Shown one piece after another: positions 36,363 through 47,410 of a stretch of 64,000 bases of DNA; within the stretch, counting starts at the first letter, position 1, and every line of letters begins with the position of its first letter. This stretch comes from Streptomyces lydicus (GTDB lineage Bacteria; Actinomycetota; Actinomycetes; Streptomycetales; Streptomycetaceae). Made by a program: the position numbers and the translations under genes. The stretch lies in contig NZ_JNZA01000008.1 of NCBI RefSeq assembly GCF_000717345.1, forward strand, positions 309,796 through 373,795. The letters are read 5' to 3'. The notes below the pieces were generated by a model, which searched no databases, was not told the DNA's origin, and was given only the letters and a program-made list of their open reading frames with translations.

Positions 36363-36399
36363 ACGTCCCCTTCGCCAAGGCGGATGGCGAAGGGGACGT
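36363..36399 (-). promoter_or_regulatory. 15-bp hairpin covering the ribosome site of the LLM gene
   Basis: ACGTCCCCTTCGCCA (36363-36377) and TGGCGAAGGGGACGT (36385-36399) form a perfect inverted repeat with a 7-nt loop. On the minus strand the 3' arm contains AAGGGGA, the only ribosome site for the ATG at 36357. It could sequester the site, act as a regulator's operator, or terminate upstream transcripts; there is no T-run. Confidence 0.6.
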
Positions 36400-36402
36400 T
36401 AG

Positions 36403-36417
36403 CTGACGCAGCGTCAG
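36403..36417. promoter_or_regulatory. palindromic operator upstream of the LLM gene
   Basis: CTGACGC-A-GCGTCAG is a perfect palindrome. On the minus strand TAACGT (36400-36395) directly follows and could be a -10, so the palindrome would occupy the promoter spacer, a typical site for a TetR-type repressor. Confidence 0.5.
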
Positions 36418-36468
36418 ATCACTAGGGTGCGGACGCGCCGCGGGGCCTGCGTGGTGGTGGACCCGCGG

Positions 36469-37950
36469 TCAGCCCACCTCGACCGGCTGCCGTGCCTCGG
36501 CCGGAGCCGCGGCCGCCGGGACGTTCTCCTTGGGCGCCGGCAGGACGGCGAAGACCGCCGCGGAGAGCGCGATGGTCGCCGCCCAGCCCAGGCCGTTCTC
36601 GCCGATCCAGGTGGTGGCCAGCGGGCCGGTGAACCACTGGACCTTGGTGAAGCACAGACCCGCGACGAGCGCCACCGACCAGGCGGTCATGGCCTGCCAG
36701 CAGAAGCCGCCGGTGTACCAGTAGCGGCTGGTGCGGCTGGTGTTCATCAGGCTGTCGGCGTCGTAGCGCACCGCCAGCTTGCGGCGGCGGGCCATGTCGA
36801 TGGCGTAGACGCCGATCCAGGCGGAGAAGGAGACCGCGAGCAGCGTCAGGAACGCGATGAACTGGCCGATGAAGTCCTTGGCCACCAGCATCATGAACAG
36901 GCCGCCGATCAGGCTGATCGCGGCGTTGATGCTGACCGCCAGGGCGCGCGGGAGCTTGACGCCCATGGTCTGGGCGGTGAAGCCCGCGGAGTACATCGAC
37001 AGGCTGTTGATCAGCATCATGCCGATGAGCGCGGTGATCAGGTAGGGGATCGCGATGGCGCGCGGCAGGACCTCGCCGAGGAAGGACATCGGGTCGGTGT
37101 TCTGGTTGGCCAGCGACGGGCTGGAGACCGCCAGCACCCCACCCATGAGCACCATCGGGATCAGCACCAGGGCCGCGCCGGAGACCGTCGTACCGACGAT
37201 CTTCTTGCCGGAGGCGGAGCGCGGGAGGTACCGCGCGAAGTCCGGGCCGGTGGGGACCCAGCTGATGCCGCCGGCGGCGATGGTGCCGATACCGGCGATC
37301 ATCAAGGTCGCGCTGCCCGGCGACTTGTGGAGGATGTCGCTCCACGGCATCGTGACGATCAGGTGGACCAGGACGACGACGCTGATCGCGCTGAAGAGGT
37401 ACGTGGAGTACTTGTTGCACAGGTTCAGCGCCTTGCGGCCCATGCCGCTCACCAGGAAGGTGCAGGCGACGAAGCCGAGCAGGGTGACCACGACCAGGAA
37501 GTTGTTGGCCTTGATCCCGAAGACCAGGTGCAGCACGGTCAGGATGGCGTAGGCGCCGGTGACCGCGTTGATCGTCTCCCAGCCGAAGCGGGCGACCCAC
37601 AGGATCGCGCCCGGGAAGTAATTGCCGCGCACACCGAAGGCGGCCCGGGAGAGCATCGCGCCCGGTGCGCCGCCCCACTTGCCGGAGACCGACAGCAGGC
37701 CGACCATGCCGAAGGACACCGCGGAGGCGACGGCGGCCACCACCAGCACCTGCCAGAGGTTCAGGCTGTTGTTGATCACCAGCGAGGCCCCCATGGTGAG
37801 CAACAACACGCTGATGTTGGCGGCGACCCAGGTGGGGAAGAGTTCGCGGACGCGGCCCCGGCGCTCATGATCGGGGACCGGCTCGATGCCGCGGGTCTCC
37901 ACGGCGCCTTCGGTTGCAGGGATGGACGCGGACGTGGTGCTGGTGCCCAT
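36469..37950 (-). CDS. NCS1-family nucleobase/hydantoin permease
   Basis: A 493-residue membrane protein with about 12 helices in the LeuT-like NCS1 family (CodB, PucI, Mhp1). Recognisable parts are FPTWVAANISVLLLTMGASL, FGVRGNYFPGAILWVARFGW, GISWVPTGPDFARYLP and MLINSLSMYSAGF. NCS1 proteins import cytosine, allantoin, purines, uracil or hydantoins with Na+ or H+; sequence alone does not decide which. ATG at 37950 is chosen because the MGTSTTS start leads into the conserved region. GATCCAAC inverted repeats lie upstream. I do not recall this gene between glcP and ftsY in S. coelicolor, so it may be an accessory insertion. Confidence 0.88.
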   Translation of the reverse strand: MGTSTTSASIPATEGAVETRGIEPVPDHERRGRVRELFPTWVAANISVLLLTMGASLVINNSLNLWQVLVVAAVASAVSFGMVGLLSVSGKWGGAPGAMLSRAAFGVRGNYFPGAILWVARFGWETINAVTGAYAILTVLHLVFGIKANNFLVVVTLLGFVACTFLVSGMGRKALNLCNKYSTYLFSAISVVVLVHLIVTMPWSDILHKSPGSATLMIAGIGTIAAGGISWVPTGPDFARYLPRSASGKKIVGTTVSGAALVLIPMVLMGGVLAVSSPSLANQNTDPMSFLGEVLPRAIAIPYLITALIGMMLINSLSMYSAGFTAQTMGVKLPRALAVSINAAISLIGGLFMMLVAKDFIGQFIAFLTLLAVSFSAWIGVYAIDMARRRKLAVRYDADSLMNTSRTSRYWYTGGFCWQAMTAWSVALVAGLCFTKVQWFTGPLATTWIGENGLGWAATIALSAAVFAVLPAPKENVPAAAAPAEARQPVEVG

Positions 37951-38083
37951 GGTGCAGGTGTCTCCGTGCGGATCTGGGGGGCGCCCCCGGGGGGAAGGGG
38001 GCGGAGGCAGCGGCTGTGGTGCCTGGCCAGAAAGTGGTTGCCAGGACTCTACGCGCGTTGCGCAGTCGTCACCATCGTAGTTT

Positions 38084-38116
38084 GATCCAACTTCTGCCAC
38101 TCTGCACCGTTGGATC
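38084..38116. promoter_or_regulatory. inverted repeat upstream of the NCS1 permease
   Basis: GATCCAAC (38084-38091) and GTTGGATC (38109-38116) are perfect 8-bp arms 17 bp apart in the 309-bp gap between the divergent NCS1 and ftsY genes. Position suggests control of the permease; no binding protein can be named. The rest of this gap holds no gene I can support. Confidence 0.45.
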
Positions 38117-38259
38117 CCTCAACGACCACGAGTGTCACCCAGACTCGTCGAAGCGTCCAGCGGAGCCGTGCCGAGGCCCTCGGAGCGGCCGGACCGCCGG
38201 CAGCCGGATTCGGCGCGTGCGGTCCCCGTGGAGAGGGCGTGGCTGATACTGGAGGGGTT

Positions 38260-39495
38260 ATGGAATTCGTCATCCTTGCCGTAGTCATCGCCGTGGTCGT
38301 GCTCGGCGCGATCAGCGGGCTCGTCGTCAGTGGCCGCAAGAAGAAGCAGCTGCCGCCGTCCCCGCCGGCTGCCCCCGAGCCCTCCGTCACCGCGCCCCCT
38401 GCCGAACCGCATGTCGGCGAGGAGGCCGAGACCCCCCGCGACGAAGAGCGTCGCACCATCGAGGAAGTCACGCTGCCCACCGCCGAGGCCCCCGAGGCCC
38501 CGGCGCCGGCGGCCGAGCCCGAGGCGCCCGCCGCGCCCGAGGTCGCGGTCGAGGTCCCCGAGCCCACCGCCGGCCGGCTGGTGCGGCTGCGCGCACGGCT
38601 CTCCCGTTCCCAGAACACCCTGGGCAAGGGCCTGCTGACCCTGCTCTCCCGCGAACACCTCGACGAGGAGACCTGGGAGGAGATCGAGGACATCCTGCTC
38701 ACCGCGGACGTCGGCGTCGCCCCCACCCAGGAGCTGGTCGACCGGCTGCGCGAGCGCGTCAAGGTCTTCGGCACCCGCACCCCCGACGACCTGCGCGAGC
38801 TGCTCCGCGAGGAGCTGCTCACCCTCATCGGTCCGGACCTCGACCGCACGGTCCACACCGCCAACGGCATCGGCAACGGCGGTGACGAGATCCCCGGCGT
38901 CGTGATGGTCGTCGGCGTCAACGGCACCGGCAAGACCACCACCACCGGCAAGCTCGCCCGGGTCCTGGTCGCCGACGGCAAGTCCGTGGTGCTCGGCGCC
39001 GCCGACACCTTCCGCGCCGCGGCCGCCGACCAGCTGCAGACCTGGGGCGAGCGGGTCGGCGCCCGTACGGTCCGCGGCCCCGAGGCCGGCGACCCGGCCT
39101 CCGTCGCCTACGACGCGGTCAAGGAAGGCATCGCCGAAGCCGCCGACGTCGTGCTGATCGACACCGCGGGCCGGCTGCACACCAAGACCGGCCTGATGGA
39201 CGAGCTCGGCAAGGTCAAGCGGGTCGTCGAGAAGCACGGCCCGGTCGGCGAGGTGCTCCTCGTCCTGGACGCCACCACCGGCCAGAACGGTCTGGTGCAG
39301 GCGCGGGTCTTCGCCGAGGTCGTGGACATCACCGGTGTGGTGCTCACCAAGCTCGACGGCACCGCCAAGGGCGGCATCATCATCGCCGTCCAGCGCGAGC
39401 TGGGCGTCCCGGTCAAGCTCGTCGGTCTCGGCGAGGGCGCGGACGACCTGGCCCCGTTCGAGCCCAAGGCGTTCGTTGACGCGCTTATCGACTGA
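38260..39495 (+). CDS. ftsY: signal recognition particle receptor FtsY
   Basis: A 411-residue SRP receptor. An N-terminal membrane segment (MEFVILAVVIAVVVLGAISG) is typical of actinobacterial FtsY, followed by a Glu/Pro/Ala-rich acidic linker (about 30-105). The NG domain has GVNGTGKTTTTGKLAR (G1), DTFRAAAADQL, DTAGRL, TKLDGTAKGG and a GLGEGADDL end. It receives SRP-ribosome complexes at the membrane; its partner Ffh is encoded at 47411. ATG at 38260 follows GGAGGGGTT. Confidence 0.97.
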   Translation: MEFVILAVVIAVVVLGAISGLVVSGRKKKQLPPSPPAAPEPSVTAPPAEPHVGEEAETPRDEERRTIEEVTLPTAEAPEAPAPAAEPEAPAAPEVAVEVPEPTAGRLVRLRARLSRSQNTLGKGLLTLLSREHLDEETWEEIEDILLTADVGVAPTQELVDRLRERVKVFGTRTPDDLRELLREELLTLIGPDLDRTVHTANGIGNGGDEIPGVVMVVGVNGTGKTTTTGKLARVLVADGKSVVLGAADTFRAAAADQLQTWGERVGARTVRGPEAGDPASVAYDAVKEGIAEAADVVLIDTAGRLHTKTGLMDELGKVKRVVEKHGPVGEVLLVLDATTGQNGLVQARVFAEVVDITGVVLTKLDGTAKGGIIIAVQRELGVPVKLVGLGEGADDLAPFEPKAFVDALID

Positions 39496-39983
39496 CCACC
39501 GGCAGGGCGACGCCCCACCCCGGCCGCTCCCGGCCCCCGGCCCGCACTCGCGGGTACCGGGGGCCGACGTCGTACGGACTCGCCGGCCGGCCGGCCGGCC
39601 CGGCGCGGCCTGTGCCCGCGGGCCGTGTGACGCATGCGGCGGGCCGGCAGCCCGTCCTGTGACCGCGCGGTCGACGAGGCGCCGGCGCCCGACGCCTGCC
39701 GGCAGGCGCTGGAGGAAGTCTGCGCCCCGGGCCCACCGGTGGTTCGGCACAGCCGAGGACAGCGACAGCTCACCGGGGCAGCTGCCCGGCCCTGCGCACC
39801 CCTCCGCGGTCTCCGCACCCCGTGCCCGGCCTCGGGTCGCGGCGGACCCCCGCCGAGGGCCTCCTGCCTACGCTCCTCGCCCGGGCCGGGCCGACGGCGC
39901 CGTCCGGCGGGCGGTAACCGAAAGCCTGGCGCGGCCCCGGGCGGTCGTGCGGTGGTCCGCCGGCGGCACGGCAGCGGCGCCGT
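39496..39983. other. 488-bp region between ftsY and the PrimPol-like gene
   Basis: No gene I can support. A GC-rich hairpin at 39531-39566 ends ftsY. The remainder is GC-rich DNA with open frames on both strands but no family match or ribosome site. Confidence 0.5.
39531..39566 (+). terminator. ftsY terminator hairpin
   Basis: CGGCCCCCGGCCCGC pairs with GCGGGTACCGGGGGCCG (one bulge/mismatch) around a 4-nt loop, 35 bp after the ftsY stop. Confidence 0.65.
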
Positions 39984-40652
39984 TCATCCGCACAGCCGGG
40001 CGCACACATACGCCAGCGTGCCCACCACCAGCCGCGCCTGGGGCGGGCGGCCCGCTGTGTCCAGGGTGGGTGGCCGCAGCCAGCGCATGGGCCCGTGGCC
40101 GCCGTGGTCGGACGGCGGTGCGGTGATGTGGTCGCCGAGACCCAGGGGGCGCAGGTCCAGGGCGGCGTCGTCCCAGCCCATCCGGTAGAGCAGATCGGGG
40201 AGTTCGGCGGCCGCCCCGGGGGCCACGAAGAACAGCGCACGGCCGGTCGGCGTCGCGGCCACCGGGCCGAGCGGCAGGCCCATCCGCTCCAGTCGTGCCA
40301 GCGCGTTGCGCCCGGCCGCCTCCGGGACGTCGAGGATGTCGAACGACCGGCCCACCGGGAGGAGGACGGCTGCGCCGGGCGTCTCCGCCCAGGCCGCCGC
40401 GGCCTTTTCCAGCGTGACGCCGGCCGCCAGCTCCTCGGCGAAGGCCAGCGGGTGGGCGCCGGGGGAGGGACAGTCGGCGGCGCCGCACGAGCAGTCCGTA
40501 CGGCCGCTGCCCGCCCGTACCGCACGGGCACCGGGGACCACGTCCCAGCCCCACAGGCCGGTGTACTCCGCCACCGCCGTGACCTCGGTCGAGCGGGTGC
40601 GCCGCCGGGAGGCCGAACGCATCTCCCGGATGCCGCCGATCGTGAAGCCCAT
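39984..40652 (-). CDS. PrimPol-like (bifunctional primase/polymerase N-terminal) protein
   Basis: A 222-residue protein resembling the archaeo-eukaryotic primase/polymerase domain found in plasmids, phages and many streptomycete chromosomes. The N-terminal GLWGWDVVPGARAVRAG leads into a Cys cluster with PGAHP (DCSCGAADCPSPGAHPLAF), then VGRSFDILDVPEAAG where active enzymes have a DxD-type metal motif, and DHITAPPS near the end. The acidic pair is poorly conserved, so catalysis is doubtful. No helicase domain is attached. It is a resident gene near nsdA in streptomycetes, not evidence for a mobile element. Confidence 0.75.
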   Translation of the reverse strand: MGFTIGGIREMRSASRRRTRSTEVTAVAEYTGLWGWDVVPGARAVRAGSGRTDCSCGAADCPSPGAHPLAFAEELAAGVTLEKAAAAWAETPGAAVLLPVGRSFDILDVPEAAGRNALARLERMGLPLGPVAATPTGRALFFVAPGAAAELPDLLYRMGWDDAALDLRPLGLGDHITAPPSDHGGHGPMRWLRPPTLDTAGRPPQARLVVGTLAYVCARLCG

Positions 40653-41141
40653 GCCCCCTCCAACGGGTGGTGCGTGCCAGTGGTTACGAGCCGGCGCGTT
40701 GACGGCGGGCGCCGTTCACGCTCCGTCGACGGTGCGCGGGACCGGTGGTGCGACGTGGTGCGTGGGGTGGCGCGGTGGCCGCCGCGAGCCCGTGCGTGCT
40801 CCGATCCGCCCGGCCCTGCTCGACCTGTGTCAAGTCAATCGCGAGAGCTCGCCGAGGAGTTCATTCGAAGGGGTGGCGAATGGTGGCGTTTCCCCAATCG
40901 CCCTCGCGAGGGGCGTGATCGTAGGATTACTTTCGGTACACGAACCCCCGTGGGGCATCGTTCGCACGGGTATGCCGGTGGCAACGCACCGGTTGAGCAC
41001 AGGCCAAAAGGTGTGCCCGGAATCCGTGATCGGGTAGATGTACCCCGGACAGGCGTCGCAACGAGCGGGAGCCTGCGGGTGGTTCGAGCTCAGCAGGCAC
41101 CGGGCATCGAGCACCGAGGCAGCTATCGGGAGGGGCTTCCA
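40653..41141. other. 489-bp region upstream of nsdA
   Basis: No gene I can support. The region from about 40830 is less GC-rich than its surroundings and probably holds the nsdA promoters. Hexamers such as TAGGAT near 40922 lack a clear -35 partner. Confidence 0.45.
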
Positions 41142-42617
41142 GTGGGCGGCAACGGCGGCACGGGCGGCACCGACGCTGTCAAACAACCCAACGCGCAGCT
41201 GGGTTCGTGGTTCATGCGCAGCGGCTGGTCCAAGGGCGAGCTGGCGCGGCAGGTCAACCGCCGGGCGCGCCAGATGGGCGCCCACCACATCAGCACCGAC
41301 ACCTCGCGGGTGCGCCGGTGGCTCGACGGTGAACAGCCGCGCGAGCCGATTCCGCGCATCCTGTCGGAGCTGTTCTCCGAGCGCTTCGGCTGCGTCGTCG
41401 GCATCGAGGAGCTGGGACTGCGCTCCGCGCACCAGTCCCCGTCCGTCTCCGGTGTGGACCTACCCTGGGCCGGGGCCCAAACGGTCGGCCTCATCAGCGA
41501 GTTCTCCCGCAGCGACCTGATGCTGGCCCGCCGCGGCTTCCTCGGCACCTCCCTCGCCCTCGCCGCGGGCCCCAGCCTCATCGAGCCGATGCAGCGCTGG
41601 CTGGTGCCGGTCCCGGCCGGCACGGGTGGCACGGAGGAGCCCGACCGCGTCAGGCGGCCGGCCCGGCTGTCCAAGCCGGAGCTGGACCTCCTGGAGGCGA
41701 CCACCGTGATGTTCCGCCAGTGGGACGCGCAGTGTGGCGGCGGGCTGCGGCGCAAGGCGGTCGTCGGCCAGCTTCACGAGGTCACCGACCTCCTCCAGGA
41801 GCCCCAGCCGGCGCCGGTCGCCAAGCGGCTCTTCAAGGTCGCCGCCGAACTCGCCGAACTGGCCGGCTGGATGAGCTACGACATCGGGCTCCAGCCCACC
41901 GCGCAGAAGTACTTCGTGCTGGCGCTGCACGCGTCCAAGGAGGCCGGTGACCGCCCGCTGGGCTCGTACATCCTCTCCAGCATGAGCCGGCAGATGATCC
42001 ACCTCGGCCGGCCGGACGACGCGCTGGAGCTGATCCACCTCGCCCAGTACGGCAGCCGGGAGACGGCCACCCCGCGCACCCAGGCGATGTTGTATGCGAT
42101 GGAGGCCCGCGCCTACGCCGGGATGGGTCAGCCCAGCAAGGTCAAGCGGGCGGTCCGGATGGCCGAGGACACCTTCTCCGACATCATGCCCGGCGAGCCG
42201 GAGCCGGACTGGATCCGCTTCTTCTCCGAGGCCGAGCTGAACGCCGAGAACGCCCACTCCTACCGCGACCTGGCCTATGTCGCCGGCCGCAGCCCCACCT
42301 ACGCCTCGCTCGCCGAGCCCGTCATGGCGCGGGCCGTGGAACTGTTCGGCAAGGATCCCGAGCACCAGCGGTCGTACGCGCTCAACCTCATCGGCATGGC
42401 CACCGTGCGGCTGCTCCAGAAGGAGCCGGAAGCCTGCGCGGAGATGGCGCAGCGGGCCATACCGTTCGCCCGGCAGGTCCGCTCGGAGCGGGTCAACACC
42501 CGGCTGCGGAAGACCGTGGACACCGCCGCCCGGGAATTCGGCCACGTCGCCGAGGTCATCCGGCTCAGCGACGAGCTCGCCCGTCAGCTGCCGGAACACG
42601 CCGAGGCCGCCGTCTGA
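41142..42617 (+). CDS. nsdA: NsdA, negative regulator of sporulation and antibiotic production
   Basis: A 491-residue Streptomyces-type regulator. Residues 15-85 look like an atypical helix-turn-helix (SWFMRSGWSKGELARQVNRR, TSRVRRWLDGEQPREPIPRI), followed by LARRGFLGTSLALAAG and a C-terminal TPR-like helical repeat region (MLYAMEARAYAGMGQPSKVK, RSYALNLIGMATVRLLQKEP). Sequence and position match NsdA of S. coelicolor, whose loss increases antibiotic production and affects sporulation. GTG at 41142 follows GGGAGGGGCTTCCA. The molecular mechanism is not visible from sequence. Confidence 0.92.
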   Translation: MGGNGGTGGTDAVKQPNAQLGSWFMRSGWSKGELARQVNRRARQMGAHHISTDTSRVRRWLDGEQPREPIPRILSELFSERFGCVVGIEELGLRSAHQSPSVSGVDLPWAGAQTVGLISEFSRSDLMLARRGFLGTSLALAAGPSLIEPMQRWLVPVPAGTGGTEEPDRVRRPARLSKPELDLLEATTVMFRQWDAQCGGGLRRKAVVGQLHEVTDLLQEPQPAPVAKRLFKVAAELAELAGWMSYDIGLQPTAQKYFVLALHASKEAGDRPLGSYILSSMSRQMIHLGRPDDALELIHLAQYGSRETATPRTQAMLYAMEARAYAGMGQPSKVKRAVRMAEDTFSDIMPGEPEPDWIRFFSEAELNAENAHSYRDLAYVAGRSPTYASLAEPVMARAVELFGKDPEHQRSYALNLIGMATVRLLQKEPEACAEMAQRAIPFARQVRSERVNTRLRKTVDTAAREFGHVAEVIRLSDELARQLPEHAEAAV

Positions 42618-44624
<2,007 letters not shown>

Positions 44625-44644
44625 CCGGAACGGTCCGGCCCGGC

Positions 44645-44668
44645 GCCCGGCGGCACGCGCCGCCGGGC
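44645..44668 (+). terminator. hairpin between glnK and glnD
   Basis: GCCCGGCGGC and GCCGCCGGGC pair perfectly around ACGC, 20 bp after the glnK stop. It may partly terminate or protect the amtB-glnK message and lower glnD expression. Confidence 0.6.
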
Positions 44669-44789
44669 CCGGGACGGGCCCCGGGGCGACGGAAAGCTCC
44701 CGAAGGTCCGGTCGGGCCGGACGGGGCACGGGGGTGTACGGGGCCGGGCGAAGTGAGCTCGGGGGACCACACGACCAAGGAGCGCGCGA

Positions 44790-47279
44790 GTGACCGAGAG
44801 CGTCGAGCACACGGCAGGACCGGCCGCAGCGCCGCGCCCCGGGAGCGAGCCCGCCCCGGGCGGCTACCCCGCGGCCCGGCTGCGGCTCCTCCAGGACAAG
44901 GCCCCCACCGGCCCCGACCGCCGCGCCGCCCTCGCCCGGCTGACCGACGACTGGCTGGCCGGGCTCCTCGACCGGCACGCCACCGCCCCCGGCCTGTCCG
45001 CCACCGCCCTGGTCGCCGTCGGCGGCTACGGCCGCGGCGAACTCTCCCCGCGCAGCGACCTCGACCTGCTCCTGCTGCACGACGGACGCGCCGACCCCCG
45101 CGCCCTCGCCGCGCTCGCCGACCACCTCTGGTACCCCGTGTGGGACCTCGGCCTGGCCCTCGACCACTCCGTACGCACCCCCGCCGAGGCCCGCAAGGCC
45201 GCCCGCGAGGACCTCAAGGTGCAGCTGGGCCTGCTCGACGCTCGCCACCTGGCCGGCGACCCGGAGCTCAGCGCCGCGCTGCGCACCGCGGCGTACGCCG
45301 ACTGGCGCGAAAGCGCCCCCAAGCGGCTGCCGGAGCTGCACGCCCTGTGCCAGGAGCGCGCCGAGCGGCAGGGCGAACTGCAGTACCTCCTCGAACCGGA
45401 CCTCAAGGAGGCCAGGGGCGGGCTGCGGGACGCCACCGCGCTGCGCGCGGTCGCCGCCTCCTGGCTCGCCGACGCCCCGCGCGGCGGACTCGAAGCCGCG
45501 CGCACCCTCCTGCTCGACACCCGCGACGCGCTGCACCTGGCCACCGGGCGGGCCACCGACCGGCTCTCCCTTCAGGAGCAGGACCAGGTCGCCGAGGCCC
45601 TCGGCATCCTGGACGCGGACGCCCTGCTGCGCCAGACCTACGAAGCCGCCCGCACCATCTCCTATGCCGCCGACGTCACCTGGCGCGAGGTCGGCCGGGT
45701 GCTGCGCGCCCGCTCCGTCAAGCCCGTGCTGCGCGGGCTGCTGACCGGCCGGTCCGCGGGCAAGGGGGAGCGCTCGCCGCTCGCCGAGGGTGTGGTGGAA
45801 CTCGACGGCGAGGCGGTACTGGCCCGCACCGCGCGGCCCGAGCGGGACCCCGTGCTGGTGCTGCGCGCCGCGGCCGCCGCCGCGCAGGCCGGGTTGCCCC
45901 TGGCCACCCACGCCATCCGCCGCTGCGCCACCGCGACCGCCGGCCACCCGCTGCCCGTGCCCTGGCCCGCCGAGGCCCGCGAGCAGCTGATCACCCTGCT
46001 GGGCGCGGGCCCGTACACGGTGCCCGTGTGGGAGGCCCTGGAGGCCGAGGGGATCATCACCCGGCTGCTGCCCGACTGGGAGCGGGTCCGCTGCCGCCCG
46101 CAGCGCAACCCCGTCCACACCTGGACGGTCGACCGCCACCTCGTCGAGACCGCCGTACGCGCCTCGACGCTGACCCGCCGGGTGCACCGCCCCGACCTGC
46201 TGCTGGTCGCCGCCCTGCTGCACGACATCGGCAAGGGCTGGCCCGGGGACCACTCGGTGGCCGGCGAGACCATCGCGAAGGACCTGACCGCCCGGCTCGG
46301 CTTCGACGCCCGCGACACGGCGGTGATCGCCACCCTCGTACGGCACCACCTGCTGCTCGTCGAGACCGCCACCCGGCGCGATCTGGACGACCCGGAGACC
46401 GTCGGCGCGGTCGCCGACGCGGTCGGCTCCACCGGCACCCTGGAACTGCTGCACGCCCTGACCGAGGCCGACGCGCTGGCCACCGGGCCCGCGGCCTGGA
46501 GCGCCTGGCGCGGCGGGCTCGTCGCCGACCTGGTCAAACGGGTCGCCGCGCGGCTCGCGGGCGAACCCGAGCCGGAAGGGCCGGACGCGGACGGGCCGAC
46601 CGCGGAGCAGGAGCGGCTGGCGATCGAGGCCGGGCGCACCGGCGGCCCTGTCGTGGCCCTGCACACCCACGCCGAGCCCACCGAGGAGAGCGCGGACCGG
46701 CCGCCCGCCCAGCAGCCGGTCGGCGTCGAGCTGCTGATCGCCGTCCCCGACCAGCCCGGCGTGCTGCCCGCCGCGGCCGGGGTGCTCGCCCTGCACCGCC
46801 TGACCGTGCGCGCCGCCGACCTGCGCTTCCTCGACCCCATAAGCGATGGCCCGGTCCTGCTGCTGAGCTGGCGGGTGGCCGCCGAGTACGGCTCGCTGCC
46901 GGAGGCCGACCGGCTCCGCGTCGACCTGGTCCGCGCGCTGGAGGGCGCGCTCGACGTCCCGGGCCGGCTCGCCGAGCGCGAACGCGCCTACGCCCGCCGC
47001 TCGCGCGCCGTGCCCGCCCCGCCGCCCCGGGTCACCGTGGCCGGCGGCAGCTCGCGCACCGCGACCGTCATCGAGGTCCGCGCCCAGGACGCGCACGGCC
47101 TGCTGCACCGCATCGGCCGGGCTCTGGAGGGCGCCGGCGTCATCGTCCGCAGCGCGCACATCAGCACCCTGGGAGCCAATGCGGTGGACGCCTTCTACGT
47201 GACGGGGGAGGACGGGGCGCCGCTGCCGGACGCGACCGCCCACGAGGTCGCGTCGGCGGTGGAGGCCGCGCTCCGTTAG
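44790..47279 (+). CDS. glnD: PII adenylyl/uridylyltransferase and removing enzyme
   Basis: An 829-residue GlnD. The nucleotidyltransferase domain has VGGYGRGELSPRSDLDLLLL, a helical middle follows, then the HD hydrolase domain has LLHDIGKGWPGDHS. Two C-terminal ACT domains (IAVPDQPGVLPAAAGVLALH and VRAQDAHGLLHRIGRALEGA) sense glutamine. In Streptomyces the enzyme attaches AMP rather than UMP to GlnK. An acidic insert (EPEPEGPDADGPTAEQERL) sits before the ACT pair. GTG at 44790 follows AAGGAGCGCGCGA. Confidence 0.95.
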   Translation: MTESVEHTAGPAAAPRPGSEPAPGGYPAARLRLLQDKAPTGPDRRAALARLTDDWLAGLLDRHATAPGLSATALVAVGGYGRGELSPRSDLDLLLLHDGRADPRALAALADHLWYPVWDLGLALDHSVRTPAEARKAAREDLKVQLGLLDARHLAGDPELSAALRTAAYADWRESAPKRLPELHALCQERAERQGELQYLLEPDLKEARGGLRDATALRAVAASWLADAPRGGLEAARTLLLDTRDALHLATGRATDRLSLQEQDQVAEALGILDADALLRQTYEAARTISYAADVTWREVGRVLRARSVKPVLRGLLTGRSAGKGERSPLAEGVVELDGEAVLARTARPERDPVLVLRAAAAAAQAGLPLATHAIRRCATATAGHPLPVPWPAEAREQLITLLGAGPYTVPVWEALEAEGIITRLLPDWERVRCRPQRNPVHTWTVDRHLVETAVRASTLTRRVHRPDLLLVAALLHDIGKGWPGDHSVAGETIAKDLTARLGFDARDTAVIATLVRHHLLLVETATRRDLDDPETVGAVADAVGSTGTLELLHALTEADALATGPAAWSAWRGGLVADLVKRVAARLAGEPEPEGPDADGPTAEQERLAIEAGRTGGPVVALHTHAEPTEESADRPPAQQPVGVELLIAVPDQPGVLPAAAGVLALHRLTVRAADLRFLDPISDGPVLLLSWRVAAEYGSLPEADRLRVDLVRALEGALDVPGRLAERERAYARRSRAVPAPPPRVTVAGGSSRTATVIEVRAQDAHGLLHRIGRALEGAGVIVRSAHISTLGANAVDAFYVTGEDGAPLPDATAHEVASAVEAALR

Positions 47280-47410
47280 CCGGCCGGCACCGGCGGCGGG
47301 TACCGGACCCGCCGGGCCCCGTCCACAGGTCCGGGCCGGTTCGCTTGCCCGGCCGGATACCCTAGAACGCGACTGCACCCTGCCCCCGACCCCGAGGATC
47401 GACGACCGCC

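Noticed and set aside
39984..40652. PrimPol-like gene as evidence for an integrated plasmid or phage
   Set aside because: No integrase, replication genes, att repeats or composition change surround it, and the gene is a resident of this locus in streptomycetes.
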